From: Nitrospirales bacterium
GTDB taxonomy: Bacteria > Nitrospirota > Nitrospiria > Nitrospirales > UBA8639
Direction: 5' to 3'
Length of the DNA: 64,000 nt
Assembly: GCA_022828225.1 (NCBI GenBank)
Contig: JAJEJG010000008.1
Location: 1 to 64,000 of the forward strand
A program made the translations under genes and the position numbers. The notes beneath the pieces were generated by a model. That model was not told where the DNA came from and made no database searches. It worked only from the letters and a program-made list of their open reading frames with translations. Positions 17,467-26,300 of the stretch are shown in pieces. Every line of letters begins with the position of its first letter. Position 1 is the stretch's first letter.

Positions 17467-17850
17467 GTGGAACAGGAAAAAATCGTGCTCGTGGGTGTGA
17501 CCGATATTTTTTTCTATACGAAGATTCGTGATGCATTCAAACCGGCCGGGTACGGGCTCAAGCGCGTCAAGTCTCCCGATGACATTCTCGAAAAGTCCAA
17601 AGCTCACGCCCCGACGGCGATCGTGCTGAACATGAACGACCCCGGGCTCGATGCCGCCACCCTGCTGAAAACCGCCAAAAGCGAGACGGCCTTGAACCGC
17701 GTGCCCGTGCTGGCGTTTGCCAATCATGAAGAAATCGACACGTGGCGGCAGGCCAAGGAACTCGGGATCGACAAGATCGTCTCACGCAATGAGTTTTCCG
17801 CCAGAACCCTGGCTTTGCTCCAGGAAGTGACCCAACCCCGTCCCGCATGA
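17467..17850 (+). CDS. Response-regulator-receiver-like protein
   Basis: 127 residues from GTG 17467, which has AAAGG 9 nt upstream; GTG 17458 is an alternative. The pattern is a receiver fold: KIVLVGVTDIFFYTKIRDAF, AIVLNMNDPGLDAATLLKTA, NRVPVLAFANHEEIDTWRQA, LGIDKIVSRNEFS. The acidic pocket near the N-terminus is replaced (VGVTD), and the phospho-acceptor site reads LNMND rather than LxD, so phosphorylation is doubtful. It overlaps ygfZ by 4 bp (ATGA) and is probably cotranscribed with it. Confidence 0.7.
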   Translation: MEQEKIVLVGVTDIFFYTKIRDAFKPAGYGLKRVKSPDDILEKSKAHAPTAIVLNMNDPGLDAATLLKTAKSETALNRVPVLAFANHEEIDTWRQAKELGIDKIVSRNEFSARTLALLQEVTQPRPA

Positions 17851-18938
17851 AACAGTCTGCCCTGCATACCGCCCATCAGCAACTGGGAGCCCTGTTCGGT
17901 CCCGCCGGAGAATGGGAGATGCCGGTCCATTATGGGGACCCCATTGCCGAACATCACGCGGTGAGAACGGGTGTGGGGATTGCCGATCTCTCCCATCGCG
18001 GAAAACTGACGGTCACGGGAGAGGATCGCGTCACCTGGCTGCAAAGCATTATCAGCAACGACATCTTGCCGCTCCAATCCGGCGACTGGCTGTATTCGAG
18101 TTTCATGACGCACAAAGGCAAGATGCTGAGTTACTTCCGGGTCTACCGGCTTGAGGAATCTCTCCTGGTGGAAGACGTGGGCGAAGCAGGCTCCGTCACC
18201 CACGAGACCTTTCGGAAATTTCTGCTCTACGGCACCAAAGCCAAAATGAAGAACTGTGGAGACACCTGGGGCATCATTCTGCTCAGCGGCCCCAAGGCCC
18301 CCGAGCTGATCAAGCAGGCGTTGGGCGTCGACGTCGCCGGCTTGAAAACGGGCGCCTTCCTGACCCACGACCTGAATGGGCACACAGCCTTAATTGCCGC
18401 GACCCAGGAAACCGGCGAGCATGACGTTGAAATCCTGATGCCGAATGACGCCATGGACCAGGCCTGGAGTCAGTTATGGGAAGCCGGGCAAGCCGTCGGC
18501 CTCCGGGCATTCGGCACGGAAGCACGGGAATCCCTGCGCATCGAAGCGGGCATTCCCAAACTCGGACCGGATTTGAATGAACGCATCGTGCCGCCCGAAG
18601 CCAACCTCGAGGGGAAAGCCTTCAGTCTGAGTAAGGGGTGCTACCCCGGACAGGAAGTCGTGGCGCGGATGGACACGTACGGCACGGTCAAGCGGCGGCT
18701 GGTGGGCCTAGTCATCGATTCGACAACGGTTCCCCCTCCCGATGCCAAAATATTCAGCGACGATCGAGAGGTCGGCTGGGTCAGCAGCGCGATTCACTCC
18801 CCCACCCTGAACAAAACGCTTGCCTTCGCGTTTCCGTTACGGGACTTCACCGCTCCGGGCACTACCCTCGCCGTGGAGATTAACGAACAACGCCACCCGT
18901 GCGTCGTCCAGGCCCTTCCGTTTCACTCCTCAAGTTGA
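17847..18938 (+). CDS. ygfZ: YgfZ/GcvT-like Fe-S cluster assembly folate-binding protein
   Basis: 363 residues resembling aminomethyltransferase GcvT but carrying the YgfZ signature KGCYPGQEVVARMDTYG near residue 265. YgfZ/IBA57 proteins bind folate and help mature some [4Fe-4S] enzymes. The N-terminus (GVGIADLSHRGKLTVTGEDR) and the Asn/Asp-rich folate pocket regions are present. ThiC and the sdh subunits elsewhere in the window are Fe-S proteins that could be clients, but that is inference. ATGA overlap with the upstream receiver-like gene. Confidence 0.88.
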   Translation: MKQSALHTAHQQLGALFGPAGEWEMPVHYGDPIAEHHAVRTGVGIADLSHRGKLTVTGEDRVTWLQSIISNDILPLQSGDWLYSSFMTHKGKMLSYFRVYRLEESLLVEDVGEAGSVTHETFRKFLLYGTKAKMKNCGDTWGIILLSGPKAPELIKQALGVDVAGLKTGAFLTHDLNGHTALIAATQETGEHDVEILMPNDAMDQAWSQLWEAGQAVGLRAFGTEARESLRIEAGIPKLGPDLNERIVPPEANLEGKAFSLSKGCYPGQEVVARMDTYGTVKRRLVGLVIDSTTVPPPDAKIFSDDREVGWVSSAIHSPTLNKTLAFAFPLRDFTAPGTTLAVEINEQRHPCVVQALPFHSSS

Positions 18939-18954
18939 GATTTGTGGAGCCTGT

Positions 18955-19012
18955 TCCCCTCCTTTGTAAGCCTGTCCTGAGCCTGTCGAAGGGGAGGGGC
19001 TAGGGGAGGCAG
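18955..19012. repeat. Nested repeat: CCCCTCC hairpin containing a CTGAGCCTGTCGAAGG unit
   Basis: CCCCTCCTTTGTAAG opens, GCCTGTCCTGAGCCTGTCGA lies in the middle and GGGGAGGGGCTAGGGGAGG closes. One dispersed repeat appears to have landed in the loop of another. Non-coding spacer downstream of ygfZ. Confidence 0.6.
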
Positions 19013-19047
19013 ATCCACGCTTTCAGCGGAAACACGCTTGCCCGTGA

Positions 19048-19518
19048 TTATTCCGGATGGCGGGCTGACGAGAGTTTGTCGGCGATGGCCAGGATGCTGG
19101 CGCGCTGGTCGTCATCCAACCCCAACAAGATGTGCGCCTCGTCCCCATGCTGGAGTCGCAGACTCAAGAAGGAAATTTCTTCTCGCTTTTCCTCGTCCTT
19201 ATAGATGCCGTCGATGGATTGGAACTTGTTCAGATCGGCGGCGGAAAACACATCATAGCGAAAATATTGATCGCCGATGACCATGTCATACACCACGTTG
19301 CCTTCCGTCACGGCGATGGCATTGAAATGGCCCTGGTCTTCATACCCTTCCGGCAAATATTGGTTGATGTGCAAAAGGGCGACGGTCCGAGACCCCAAGG
19401 CCGCTGACATTTTTTTCTCCAGGGCCTCATAATCAATTTGCAAGGCCCGTTCATCCGCTCCGGTCGCCGCCAGGGCCGCCGCTTTCACTTGTTCAAAGAC
19501 TTCTGTTGCTGTTGCCAC
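19048..19518 (-). CDS. Conserved-looking cytoplasmic protein of unknown function
   Basis: 156 residues from GTG 19518, chosen because AAAGGAGAG lies just upstream; an ATG at 19557 lacks a good site. The sequence begins ATATEVFEQVKAAALAATG and contains VALLHINQYLPEGYEDQGHF, VVYDMVIGDQYFRYDVFS and an acidic C-terminus. It looks like a mixed alpha/beta soluble protein. No family recognised and no informative neighbour. Confidence 0.65.
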   Translation of the reverse strand: MATATEVFEQVKAAALAATGADERALQIDYEALEKKMSAALGSRTVALLHINQYLPEGYEDQGHFNAIAVTEGNVVYDMVIGDQYFRYDVFSAADLNKFQSIDGIYKDEEKREEISFLSLRLQHGDEAHILLGLDDDQRASILAIADKLSSARHPE

Positions 19519-19610
19519 AAGACACTCTCCTTTCTCAATCCGTTCAGAACAGTTCATTCGCCTGTATCAACTTGGCGGCTACGATAGCCAGACCGTCAAC
19601 GAGAATGCAA

Positions 19611-19638
19611 GTAGGGCACAACGATCGTTGTGCCCTAC
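19611..19638. repeat. 28-bp perfect palindrome (REP-like)
   Basis: Left arm GTAGGGCACAACGA is the exact reverse complement of the right arm. The GTAGGGC/GCCCTAC ends resemble the REP family associated with the RAYT. Confidence 0.7.
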
Positions 19639-19712
19639 ATCGGAGCACCGTTGCACTGCCGTGTGACGGTTGGGCATACTTGGAACAACGCTTTTATGGA
19701 GGAGTCAACAGT

Positions 19713-19928
19713 ATGATCGCTCAAGCTTGTATGATCGAGGGGTGCGCGAACCAAGGCTATGCCCCGGCCGGAACGGGCACCGTGTGCAAAGAACATTTTG
19801 CCGATTTCGTGAACTGGCGGCGCAAAAAAGGGGGCAAAGGGATGTTCCGCAAATATACCGGCATGACCATGGTCGAACGGGATACGATTGTCAAAGACTG
19901 GTATAACACCCTCGCCCTCCCGCATTGA
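19713..19928 (+). CDS. Small Cys/His protein (71 aa), putative zinc-binding
   Basis: Starts ATG 19713 with GGAGGAG 9 nt upstream. The N-terminal half has C-x4-C (ACMIEGCANQG) and CKEHF, a CCCH-type metal-site pattern. The C-terminal half is basic then amphipathic (WRRKKGGKGMFRKYTGMTMV). No family recognised. It stands alone between repeats. Confidence 0.65.
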   Translation: MIAQACMIEGCANQGYAPAGTGTVCKEHFADFVNWRRKKGGKGMFRKYTGMTMVERDTIVKDWYNTLALPH

Positions 19929-19938
19929 CCCGTGGAGC

Positions 19939-19965
19939 AGGGCGAACACGTCGGTTCGCCCCTAC
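19939..19965. repeat. REP-like half element
   Basis: AGGGCGAACACGTCGGTTCG followed by CCCCTAC, the right half of the RAYT-linked repeat. Confidence 0.65.
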
Positions 19966-20013
19966 GTGAATAATCCAGCCTGCAGGCATGGAACCAGGAT
20001 CGTTACTCCCCGC

Positions 20014-20406
20014 CTATTCCATTAACAGGGAACCATGGTGGTGGATCATTTTCCAGCCTTCGTCCATGCGTTCAAACAGGTTGGTCGCCACGACCCGGCT
20101 GTTTTGCGTGTTATCGGCATGCCGGCTTGAAATATTTTCGGTACAAATCACCCAGGCCACGTCGCCGGCGACCTGCACCTGCAATTCCGTGAGGGAAAAT
20201 CCCATGGAAAACACGTTATTGAAAATGACGACCCAGGAATCCCGAACCATCGGCCAGCCGACCCGCATGCTCCAACCCGGATGGATGCACGTCACATATT
20301 CCTCATGCGCCCAGACTTTATCCATTTCTCCGATGTCCAGGCTTTCAAAAGCCTGATAAAACGCCTCGTTGGCTAACGTGACTTCCTCAATTCGCTCTTT
20401 CAGCAT
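20014..20406 (-). CDS. NTF2/SnoaL-like protein
   Basis: 130 residues. The pattern ANEAFYQAFESLDIGEMDKVW, EYVTCIHPGWSMRVGWPMVR, WVICTENISS and FERMDEGWKMIHHHGS matches the SnoaL-like/DUF4440 cone-shaped fold, often annotated as a ketosteroid isomerase-like or calcium/calmodulin kinase association domain. Such proteins bind small hydrophobic ligands or act as small hydrolases/isomerases; the real substrate is unknown. No operon partner is evident. Confidence 0.75.
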   Translation of the reverse strand: MLKERIEEVTLANEAFYQAFESLDIGEMDKVWAHEEYVTCIHPGWSMRVGWPMVRDSWVVIFNNVFSMGFSLTELQVQVAGDVAWVICTENISSRHADNTQNSRVVATNLFERMDEGWKMIHHHGSLLME

Positions 20407-20560
20407 TCGGTTTTACCTTTCTCTTGCCGCTCTTGACCGTTCGCTTTGTTCAGGAATTCCCCCCTCACCCTAACCCTCTCCCTCAGTGGGGAGAGGGAAT
20501 TGGAAATCATCATCCCATTCGAGCGACATTTGAGCAAGCATCGGCCATGGAAGCCCTCTA

Positions 20561-20739
20561 GCCCGCATTTCTCACCAGGCTCCGTCGCGAGGGCGTCGAG
20601 ACGCCGTTGTGCTGGGGCGCACGGACTGCGAGACGCTGAAGGCATAGTTGAACGCTATGTCGAAGGGGCTTGCGGGAGTACGCCCCGGCACAGCAAGTGG
20701 ACCGGCGCCCGTAGCAGGAGGCTGGTGAGAAATGCGGGC
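20561..20739. repeat. 179-bp MITE, copy 1
   Basis: Terminal inverted repeats GCCCGCATTTCTCACCAG at both ends, flanked by TA on both sides. A copy with only a handful of differences lies at 27181-27358. The flanking TA forms part of the TAG stop codon of the minus-strand EamA transporter gene. The rest of the 20407-20560 spacer holds only a CCCTCACC/GGGGAGAGGG hairpin. Confidence 0.9.
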
Positions 20740-21635
20740 TATGTCCCTGAGGAACGGTTGACCAACCAGACCCCGCCCAGGACGAATCCGATGCCAAGCA
20801 TTTTGATCAGGTCCAACGATTCCCCCAGAATGACGAACGACAACAACAAGGCGGACACCGGAATCAGATTGGTAAAAATCCCGGCTCGTGAGGGACCGAT
20901 ACCGGATACCCCGTAAAGCCAGGCTTGCTGGCCAATCGCGGTGGCAAACACGATGACGTAGACCAACGCCGCCCAGCCGGAGGGAGGAATACTTCCGACG
21001 CCTGCCTCCAGCATTTGAGGGTCTAGCCACAGCAGCGGAATTTGAAACACGATGGAGATGAGCAGCGTCGTCCAATTCACCGTCAACGGCGACAACCCCT
21101 CCATCATCCAACGACTGCCGATGGTATATAAAGCCCAGCTTACCAGGGCCAGAACGACCAACCCGCCGCCCAGCACAGGGTCCGCTCCGCCATCCGTCGT
21201 GGCGTTGCTACCCGATACCAGGGCCACGCCGATAAACGACACCGCACACCCGACCCAGACCCGGCTAAAGGGGATATCCCGCAACAACAACGAGGACAGA
21301 AAAGCCGTAATGGCCGGGCTGGCCCCGATAATCACCCCGGCAGCCCCGGCCCCGATGTGCTTGAGCCCATACAAAATCAGCAGGTGATTCCCGAGCACGC
21401 CAATCCCCAGGGCCGTGAGGATCCCGAGATCCCGCATGGTCAAACGCGTTCCGGACTGCTCCTGCCACCACCACAACGGAACGAGAATGCACAACGCGCC
21501 GAGGCCCCGAAACACGGACACTTCCACGGCTGAAAAGGCGCCCAACGCCACTTTCTGGGCCACCACCGACCCGCCCCACACGACCGAAGCCGTGAGCAAT
21601 GCGGCGTAAGCCGCCGATTTGGAAGGGCTACTCAA
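20739..21635 (-). CDS. EamA/DMT-family membrane transporter
   Basis: 298 residues from TTG 21635, which has GGGAGG 6 nt upstream; upstream in-frame codons lie in a dispersed repeat and are rejected. About ten hydrophobic helices in two EamA halves are visible (VVWGGSVVAQKVALGAFSAV, GAGAAGVIIGASPAITAFLS, GPSRAGIFTNLIPVSALLLS). DMT exporters carry amino acids, nucleotides or sugars; substrate unknown here. The stop codon TAG is created at the edge of the 179-bp MITE, so the C-terminus may have been altered by the insertion. Confidence 0.85.
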   Translation of the reverse strand: MSSPSKSAAYAALLTASVVWGGSVVAQKVALGAFSAVEVSVFRGLGALCILVPLWWWQEQSGTRLTMRDLGILTALGIGVLGNHLLILYGLKHIGAGAAGVIIGASPAITAFLSSLLLRDIPFSRVWVGCAVSFIGVALVSGSNATTDGGADPVLGGGLVVLALVSWALYTIGSRWMMEGLSPLTVNWTTLLISIVFQIPLLWLDPQMLEAGVGSIPPSGWAALVYVIVFATAIGQQAWLYGVSGIGPSRAGIFTNLIPVSALLLSFVILGESLDLIKMLGIGFVLGGVWLVNRSSGT

Positions 21636-21751
21636 CGCTCGCCTCCCGAACGCGTTTCTCTGTACAATACGACCCGGCGGACACCGGTCGCACAGGCACG
21701 GAGAGACATGTTCCTGTAGTCTTGGTATGAAAATAGCCAACAACACCCGGA

Positions 21752-21852
21752 TTGTCATTCCTGCGGAAGCAGGAATCCAGCGTCTTGATTCTTGCAGGCT
21801 GAGGAAAAAGCAAAGACACTGGATTCCCGATTAAAAATGTCGGGAATGACAG
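21752..21852. repeat. GTCATTCCTGC-type inverted repeat
   Basis: TTGTCATTCCTGCGGAAGCA on the left and GGATTCCCG...CGGGAATGAC on the right. This is the widespread intergenic repeat type seen in many environmental bacteria. Located between the divergent transporter and phosphopantetheinyl transferase genes. Confidence 0.65.
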
Positions 21853-21929
21853 ATTGGGAGAAGCGTCCCCATTTTCATCTCTTGGTGTGCAGGCGGAAAA
21901 CCTGTACGAGAGATCCCTGCGAATCAGAT

Positions 21930-22724
21930 ATGAATCACGATCATTCCCTGACCTCATCATCCTCTCCATTTTCTTTCTTTGAGAACTGTCCCGGGGACGG
22001 GCATCTGCTTCCGGCGGGGCATATCCACGTGTGGCGGGCGATTGTAGACGTACCCTTGACACGCCTTCAAGTGTATCAGGCAACCCTGAGTCCCGACGAG
22101 CAGGAACGTGCGCAGCGTTTTAAAGGCTCCCAACACCGGCGACGCTTTACCGCGGCACGCGGCATCCTGCGCCATATTCTCGCCCGCTACCTCCGACAGT
22201 CGCCCCGTGACATCCATTTTGAATCGGGTCCATTCGGGAAACCGTTGTTGCAAGACCCTGCGGGGCCATCGCTGCATTTTAACCTGTCTCATTCCCGACA
22301 GTGGGCCGTCTATGCCGTTTCCCGCGATCTTGAAGTCGGCATCGATCTCGAGGAAGACCGGGATTCCCTCGATTACGCGGGGCTGGCCGAACGCATTTGC
22401 AGCCCTGAAGAATTCACGGTTTTTCAGACCCTCTCCCAAACCGAACAACGGGCGGCGTTTTTCCGGTGTTGGACCCGGAAAGAGGCCTTTGTCAAAGCGC
22501 TGGGACACGGCTTCTCCTTTCCCCTGCAAAACGTGACGGTGTCCTTCACTCCCGACGATCCGCCACGAATCCTCAATCCTCGACTCAATGTTTCGGGGGA
22601 AGGCTCCCCTCCCGAGGATTGGTCGCTTTTTAATCTCCCCTTGGGGGAAGGGTTCTGGGGAGCTTTGGCGGTTGCGGGGAGGCCCTCCCTGGTCCGAGGC
22701 TGGGCCTATCGTCTCGAAGAATAA
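21930..22724 (+). CDS. Sfp-type 4'-phosphopantetheinyl transferase
   Basis: Transfers phosphopantetheine from CoA to carrier proteins (ACP or NRPS/PKS domains). 264 residues from ATG 21930 (MNHDHSLTSSS). Key motifs are the Mg-binding VGIDLEEDRD, LHFNLSHSRQWAVYA upstream of it, and WTRKEAFVKALGHG. Length is typical of the Sfp/HetI group rather than the short AcpS. Longer in-frame sequence upstream lies in a dispersed repeat and is not used. No biosynthetic cluster is adjacent, so it may serve fatty acid synthesis. Confidence 0.9.
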   Translation: MNHDHSLTSSSSPFSFFENCPGDGHLLPAGHIHVWRAIVDVPLTRLQVYQATLSPDEQERAQRFKGSQHRRRFTAARGILRHILARYLRQSPRDIHFESGPFGKPLLQDPAGPSLHFNLSHSRQWAVYAVSRDLEVGIDLEEDRDSLDYAGLAERICSPEEFTVFQTLSQTEQRAAFFRCWTRKEAFVKALGHGFSFPLQNVTVSFTPDDPPRILNPRLNVSGEGSPPEDWSLFNLPLGEGFWGALAVAGRPSLVRGWAYRLEE

Positions 22725-22808
22725 CGGGCCGTCGTACACGTGTCGCTCCCGATGGTGACAGAAAGCCTGGCAGTCCAAATGGCTTAGTGGCATAGGGCTT
22801 CTGTCCCG

Positions 22809-22838
22809 TTGACTACGCTATTCACGGGTGCCTAGAAT
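22809..22838 (+). promoter_or_regulatory. Likely sigma70 promoter of the ferredoxin gene
   Basis: TTGACT (22809-22814) and TAGAAT (22833-22838) with an 18-bp spacer. The transcript would carry a GGGTGCC/GGCACCC hairpin region (22826-22866, partly overlapping the promoter) before the ferredoxin start. Confidence 0.55.
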
Positions 22839-22900
22839 GTATCTTCTCTATCGCTTGGGGGCACCCGAGACTCTTGCTGGTTTGATACAAGGAGGAAGGT

Positions 22901-23248
22901 ATGTCGTTATTGATTACGGAAGAATGTATTAATTGCGGAGCATGTCTCCCGGAATGCCCGAATGAGGCGATCTTCGAAACTCGGAGTGCCGCGGAAGAAA
23001 AAGGGTATGCCGTCGGTGAAGGACAAGGCGAAGGTGATACGGTGTACGTCATCACCCATGAACGTTGTACCGAATGCGTCGGGCATTTTGATGAACCGCA
23101 ATGCGCGGCCGTCTGTCCGGTCGATGACTGTTGCATTTCCGACCCGGAAGTCCCCGAAACGACCGACGTCCTGCTCGAAAAAGCGAGGACCTTGAACCCT
23201 GACAAGGAAATCGACCCTGAGAAGGTGTGGAGCGGCGTACGAAACTAA
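22901..23248 (+). CDS. YfhL-like 2[4Fe-4S] ferredoxin
   Basis: 115 residues starting after a strong AAGGAGGAAGG site. The first cluster motif is CINCGACLPECP. The second is CTECVGHFDEPQCAAVCP, with the long insert between second and third Cys that marks the YfhL/Alvin-type ferredoxins. A short acidic C-terminal tail follows. These proteins carry low-potential electrons in the cytoplasm. In an organism with a reductive TCA cycle such a ferredoxin could supply carboxylating oxidoreductases, but that link is inference. Confidence 0.92.
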   Translation: MSLLITEECINCGACLPECPNEAIFETRSAAEEKGYAVGEGQGEGDTVYVITHERCTECVGHFDEPQCAAVCPVDDCCISDPEVPETTDVLLEKARTLNPDKEIDPEKVWSGVRN

Positions 23249-23266
23249 GGAATCCCTGATGCTGAA

Positions 23267-23296
23267 ACGCCCCGTCCTCGTATGAAGACGGGGCGT
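23267..23296 (+). terminator. Probable terminator after the ferredoxin gene
   Basis: ACGCCCCGTC pairs with GACGGGGCGT across a 10-nt loop. The trailing sequence is only weakly T-rich. It lies between the convergent ferredoxin and smc genes. Confidence 0.6.
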
Positions 23297-23337
23297 CGTG
23301 TTTCTCCCCTCGGGCCAACTCTTCCGACCTCCCGCCG

Positions 23338-26300
23338 TTACACTTTCTCGAAATCCGCAACTCGCACGGACACGAACTTCGACACGCCGGGTTCTTCCAT
23401 GGTGACCCCGAACAGGGAATCGGCGACTTCCATCGTGCGTTTATTGTGAGTGATCACGAGAAACTGCGACAACGGGGTTAACTGAGGCAAAAATCGAGCG
23501 AACCGAACCACGTTCGGTTCATCCAATGGGGCATCGACCTCGTCCAAAATACAAAAGGGCGACGGCTTCGTCAGAAAACTGGCAAAGAGCAAGGCCAGCA
23601 CGGTCAGGGTTTTTTCTCCGCCGGATAACATCGTCAGGTTCTTGAGGCGTTTCCCGGGCGGCTGCGCGATAATATCGACCCCGGGCTCCTGGCCCGGCTC
23701 TTCCTCCTCGTCTTCTTCCGCGTCCGGCTTCACCAAGACCAATTCCGCCTGCCCGCCGGCAAAAAAGGCTGAAAAGACTTCCCCGAACTTTTCCTGGACA
23801 GCCTCAAACGTCTGCTGGAACATGCGATTCGTGGTTCGATTGAGACGTTCGATGATTTCCTGCAGCGAGCGGATCGATTCGGACAGATCCTCTTCCTGTT
23901 CGTGGAGAAACCGGTGGCGTTCTTCCAATTCCCGGTGCTCGTCGATCGCGGCCAAATTCAACGCCCCCATGCGATCCATCCTGGTCCGGATGGTCTGCAA
24001 CCGTTCCCTCCATGTCTCAGGCCCTTCACCCTCGGCGTCGTTTGAATCGTCGGGCTGCGCCGTTTGGGGGTCACTGATCTCCATGGATTCCCCATAGGTG
24101 CCGGTCAGGGTTTCCTCGATGGTTTGCATCCGCGTCCGGATCTCAGCAAGCCGGACGTCCGATTCCCGTCGCGTTTCCTTTATCGCAGAACACTGTTTTC
24201 GATTCTCATTGAGACCGTGTTCACCTTCCCGGGTCCGTTGCAGGCCGTTCGTATGACGCTCTTCGACCTCGCGAAGTTCACCCTGCAACGTCGTTTTTCC
24301 GGTTTCCAATTCCTGAAACGTCGCATCCGCGCGACGGCGTTCTTCTTGGCTCTGCACGGCTTGAACGTGCAGGGATTCGATCTGCCCGGCAAGACTCTCG
24401 AGCCGCGCCCGCCGGTTGCGATCCTCTTCTTGTAACCGGTCCAGATCCGCGTGGGCGCGTTCGTGACGTTCCCGATACGTGGTGAGAGTCAACCGCGTCT
24501 CCGTCAACCGGTCATAGAGCACGCGTATGGCTTCGTCCATTTCCTGGAGTTGCGTGGTGGATTCCTCCAGCCGTGCTTCTTCTTCGCCGTGTTGTCGCGC
24601 AATCTCTTCGAGCCGCGATTGAGCCAGACGTTCGTGCTCTTGAACCCCAGCGAGTTCCGCTTGACAGGCTTCCAATTCCGTCTGATTGGCACTCAACCGA
24701 AGATCCAAGTCCTGCAAGCGCCCCGTTAAGGCAGAGCGTTCCTGCTCAACCACGAGTTGCCGCATTTCGGATTCTTTCAGGGAGGCTTCAAGGGTTTCGA
24801 GTTGTTGCTTGTTCGTCTCTACCCGTTCCCGGACGGTCCGGCGTTGGCCGTCAAACCCGGCGATGCGTTGGTCCATCGAGGACAGTTCCTGTTCCAACAC
24901 CTGCACTTCGCGCCGTCGTTGAAGCAGCCCGCTTGCCTCACCGGACGATCCGCCGGTCACGATGCCCCGGGGATCAATGACCTCTCCGGTTTTCGTCACC
25001 AACAACAGGAACCCGAGGTCGGCTTCAGACACGCGCGTTATCGCCGACAGACCATGTTCGAGCGTATCAACCAAGACCACCCGCCCCAAAAGACTCTGCA
25101 ACACGCCTTGAAGGTCGTCGGGGACGGTGACCAAATCGACCGCCCGGCCCAACACCCCGTTCGCCTGCCGCAAGTCAGGCCACGACGCCGGAGACGAAGA
25201 GGAACCGGGGGCTTGCGCGGTGACAAATGTCCCACGACCCCACCCCTGATCCGTGACGACTGCAAGCGCTTGCATCACGTCATCGACCCCGCGTACGACC
25301 CAGGCGCGAATATGCTCTCCCAAGGCCGACTCGATGGCGACTTCATATTCTTGCGGCACCTTCAACCGTTCAGCGAACACTTCCCTGACCCCCTGGCACA
25401 TCCGTCTCAAGGAAAGGTCGTTCCCTTCCCGGCCTTGCCGATACCCCAACTCTTCCCGAAGCACGGCTTGCAGTGCCTGCAACCGCGATTCGGCGGCCGC
25501 CCGGTCGGTTTGCTCCTGAACCCGTTGTTGATCGACCGCTCGAATCCGTTCTTCGAGTTCCAATTTTTCGGCTGACAGGATTTCCTGCTTTTCGCGGTCC
25601 ACGGCCAATTGTCGGGCGATTTGTTCCGAGAGCACGGTTTGCTCGGCCAGGGTCGATTCGGCCTTCGCTCGTTCCTGCCCGCAATGGGCCTGATCGCCTT
25701 GCACGTCCTGGAGGCGGGTCCCCAGTTCCCGTTGCTTGGTGTCGAGATTTGCCAACTGAGTCTCGGTTTGAGAACGTTCAACCGCAAGATCGAACAAGCG
25801 TTGCCGGCGTTCCTCGGTCCGGCTCTGTAACGCCGTCCGCTGTTCGCCTTGCCGTTGCTCTTCCATCTCCAATTCCGTCAATCGTCCGGTCACCTCGGCC
25901 GTATCGCCTTCCGCGCGTTGCACCTGCTCCTGAAGGCTCTTGATGCTCGTCGCGGCTTCCTCGGCCACCGCGCAGAGACGCGTCTGTTCTTCCACTGCCT
26001 GCGTTCGTTGCTGGTCAAACAAGTCGGCTCGATTGCGCTCGACTTCCATGGTCGTGAGGGCTTGCCCGATGCCGTGTTCCAACTGTCGAAGCTCCTCCTG
26101 CAGACGTCCTGCGCGCTCCCCGTCACGAAGCAGCGCCGATTTGGCCTGCTCGTACGACGCCGTCAGACGAGCTTCCTCGGCCATGAGTTCGGCTTCGCGC
26201 AATTCCAACTTGGCAAGTTCGGCTTCCACATGCACCCGCTGGTGCTGCAGGCCGCCAAAGTCGTGTTTCAGGAGCCGGATTTCGAGGGCGCGGGATTCAT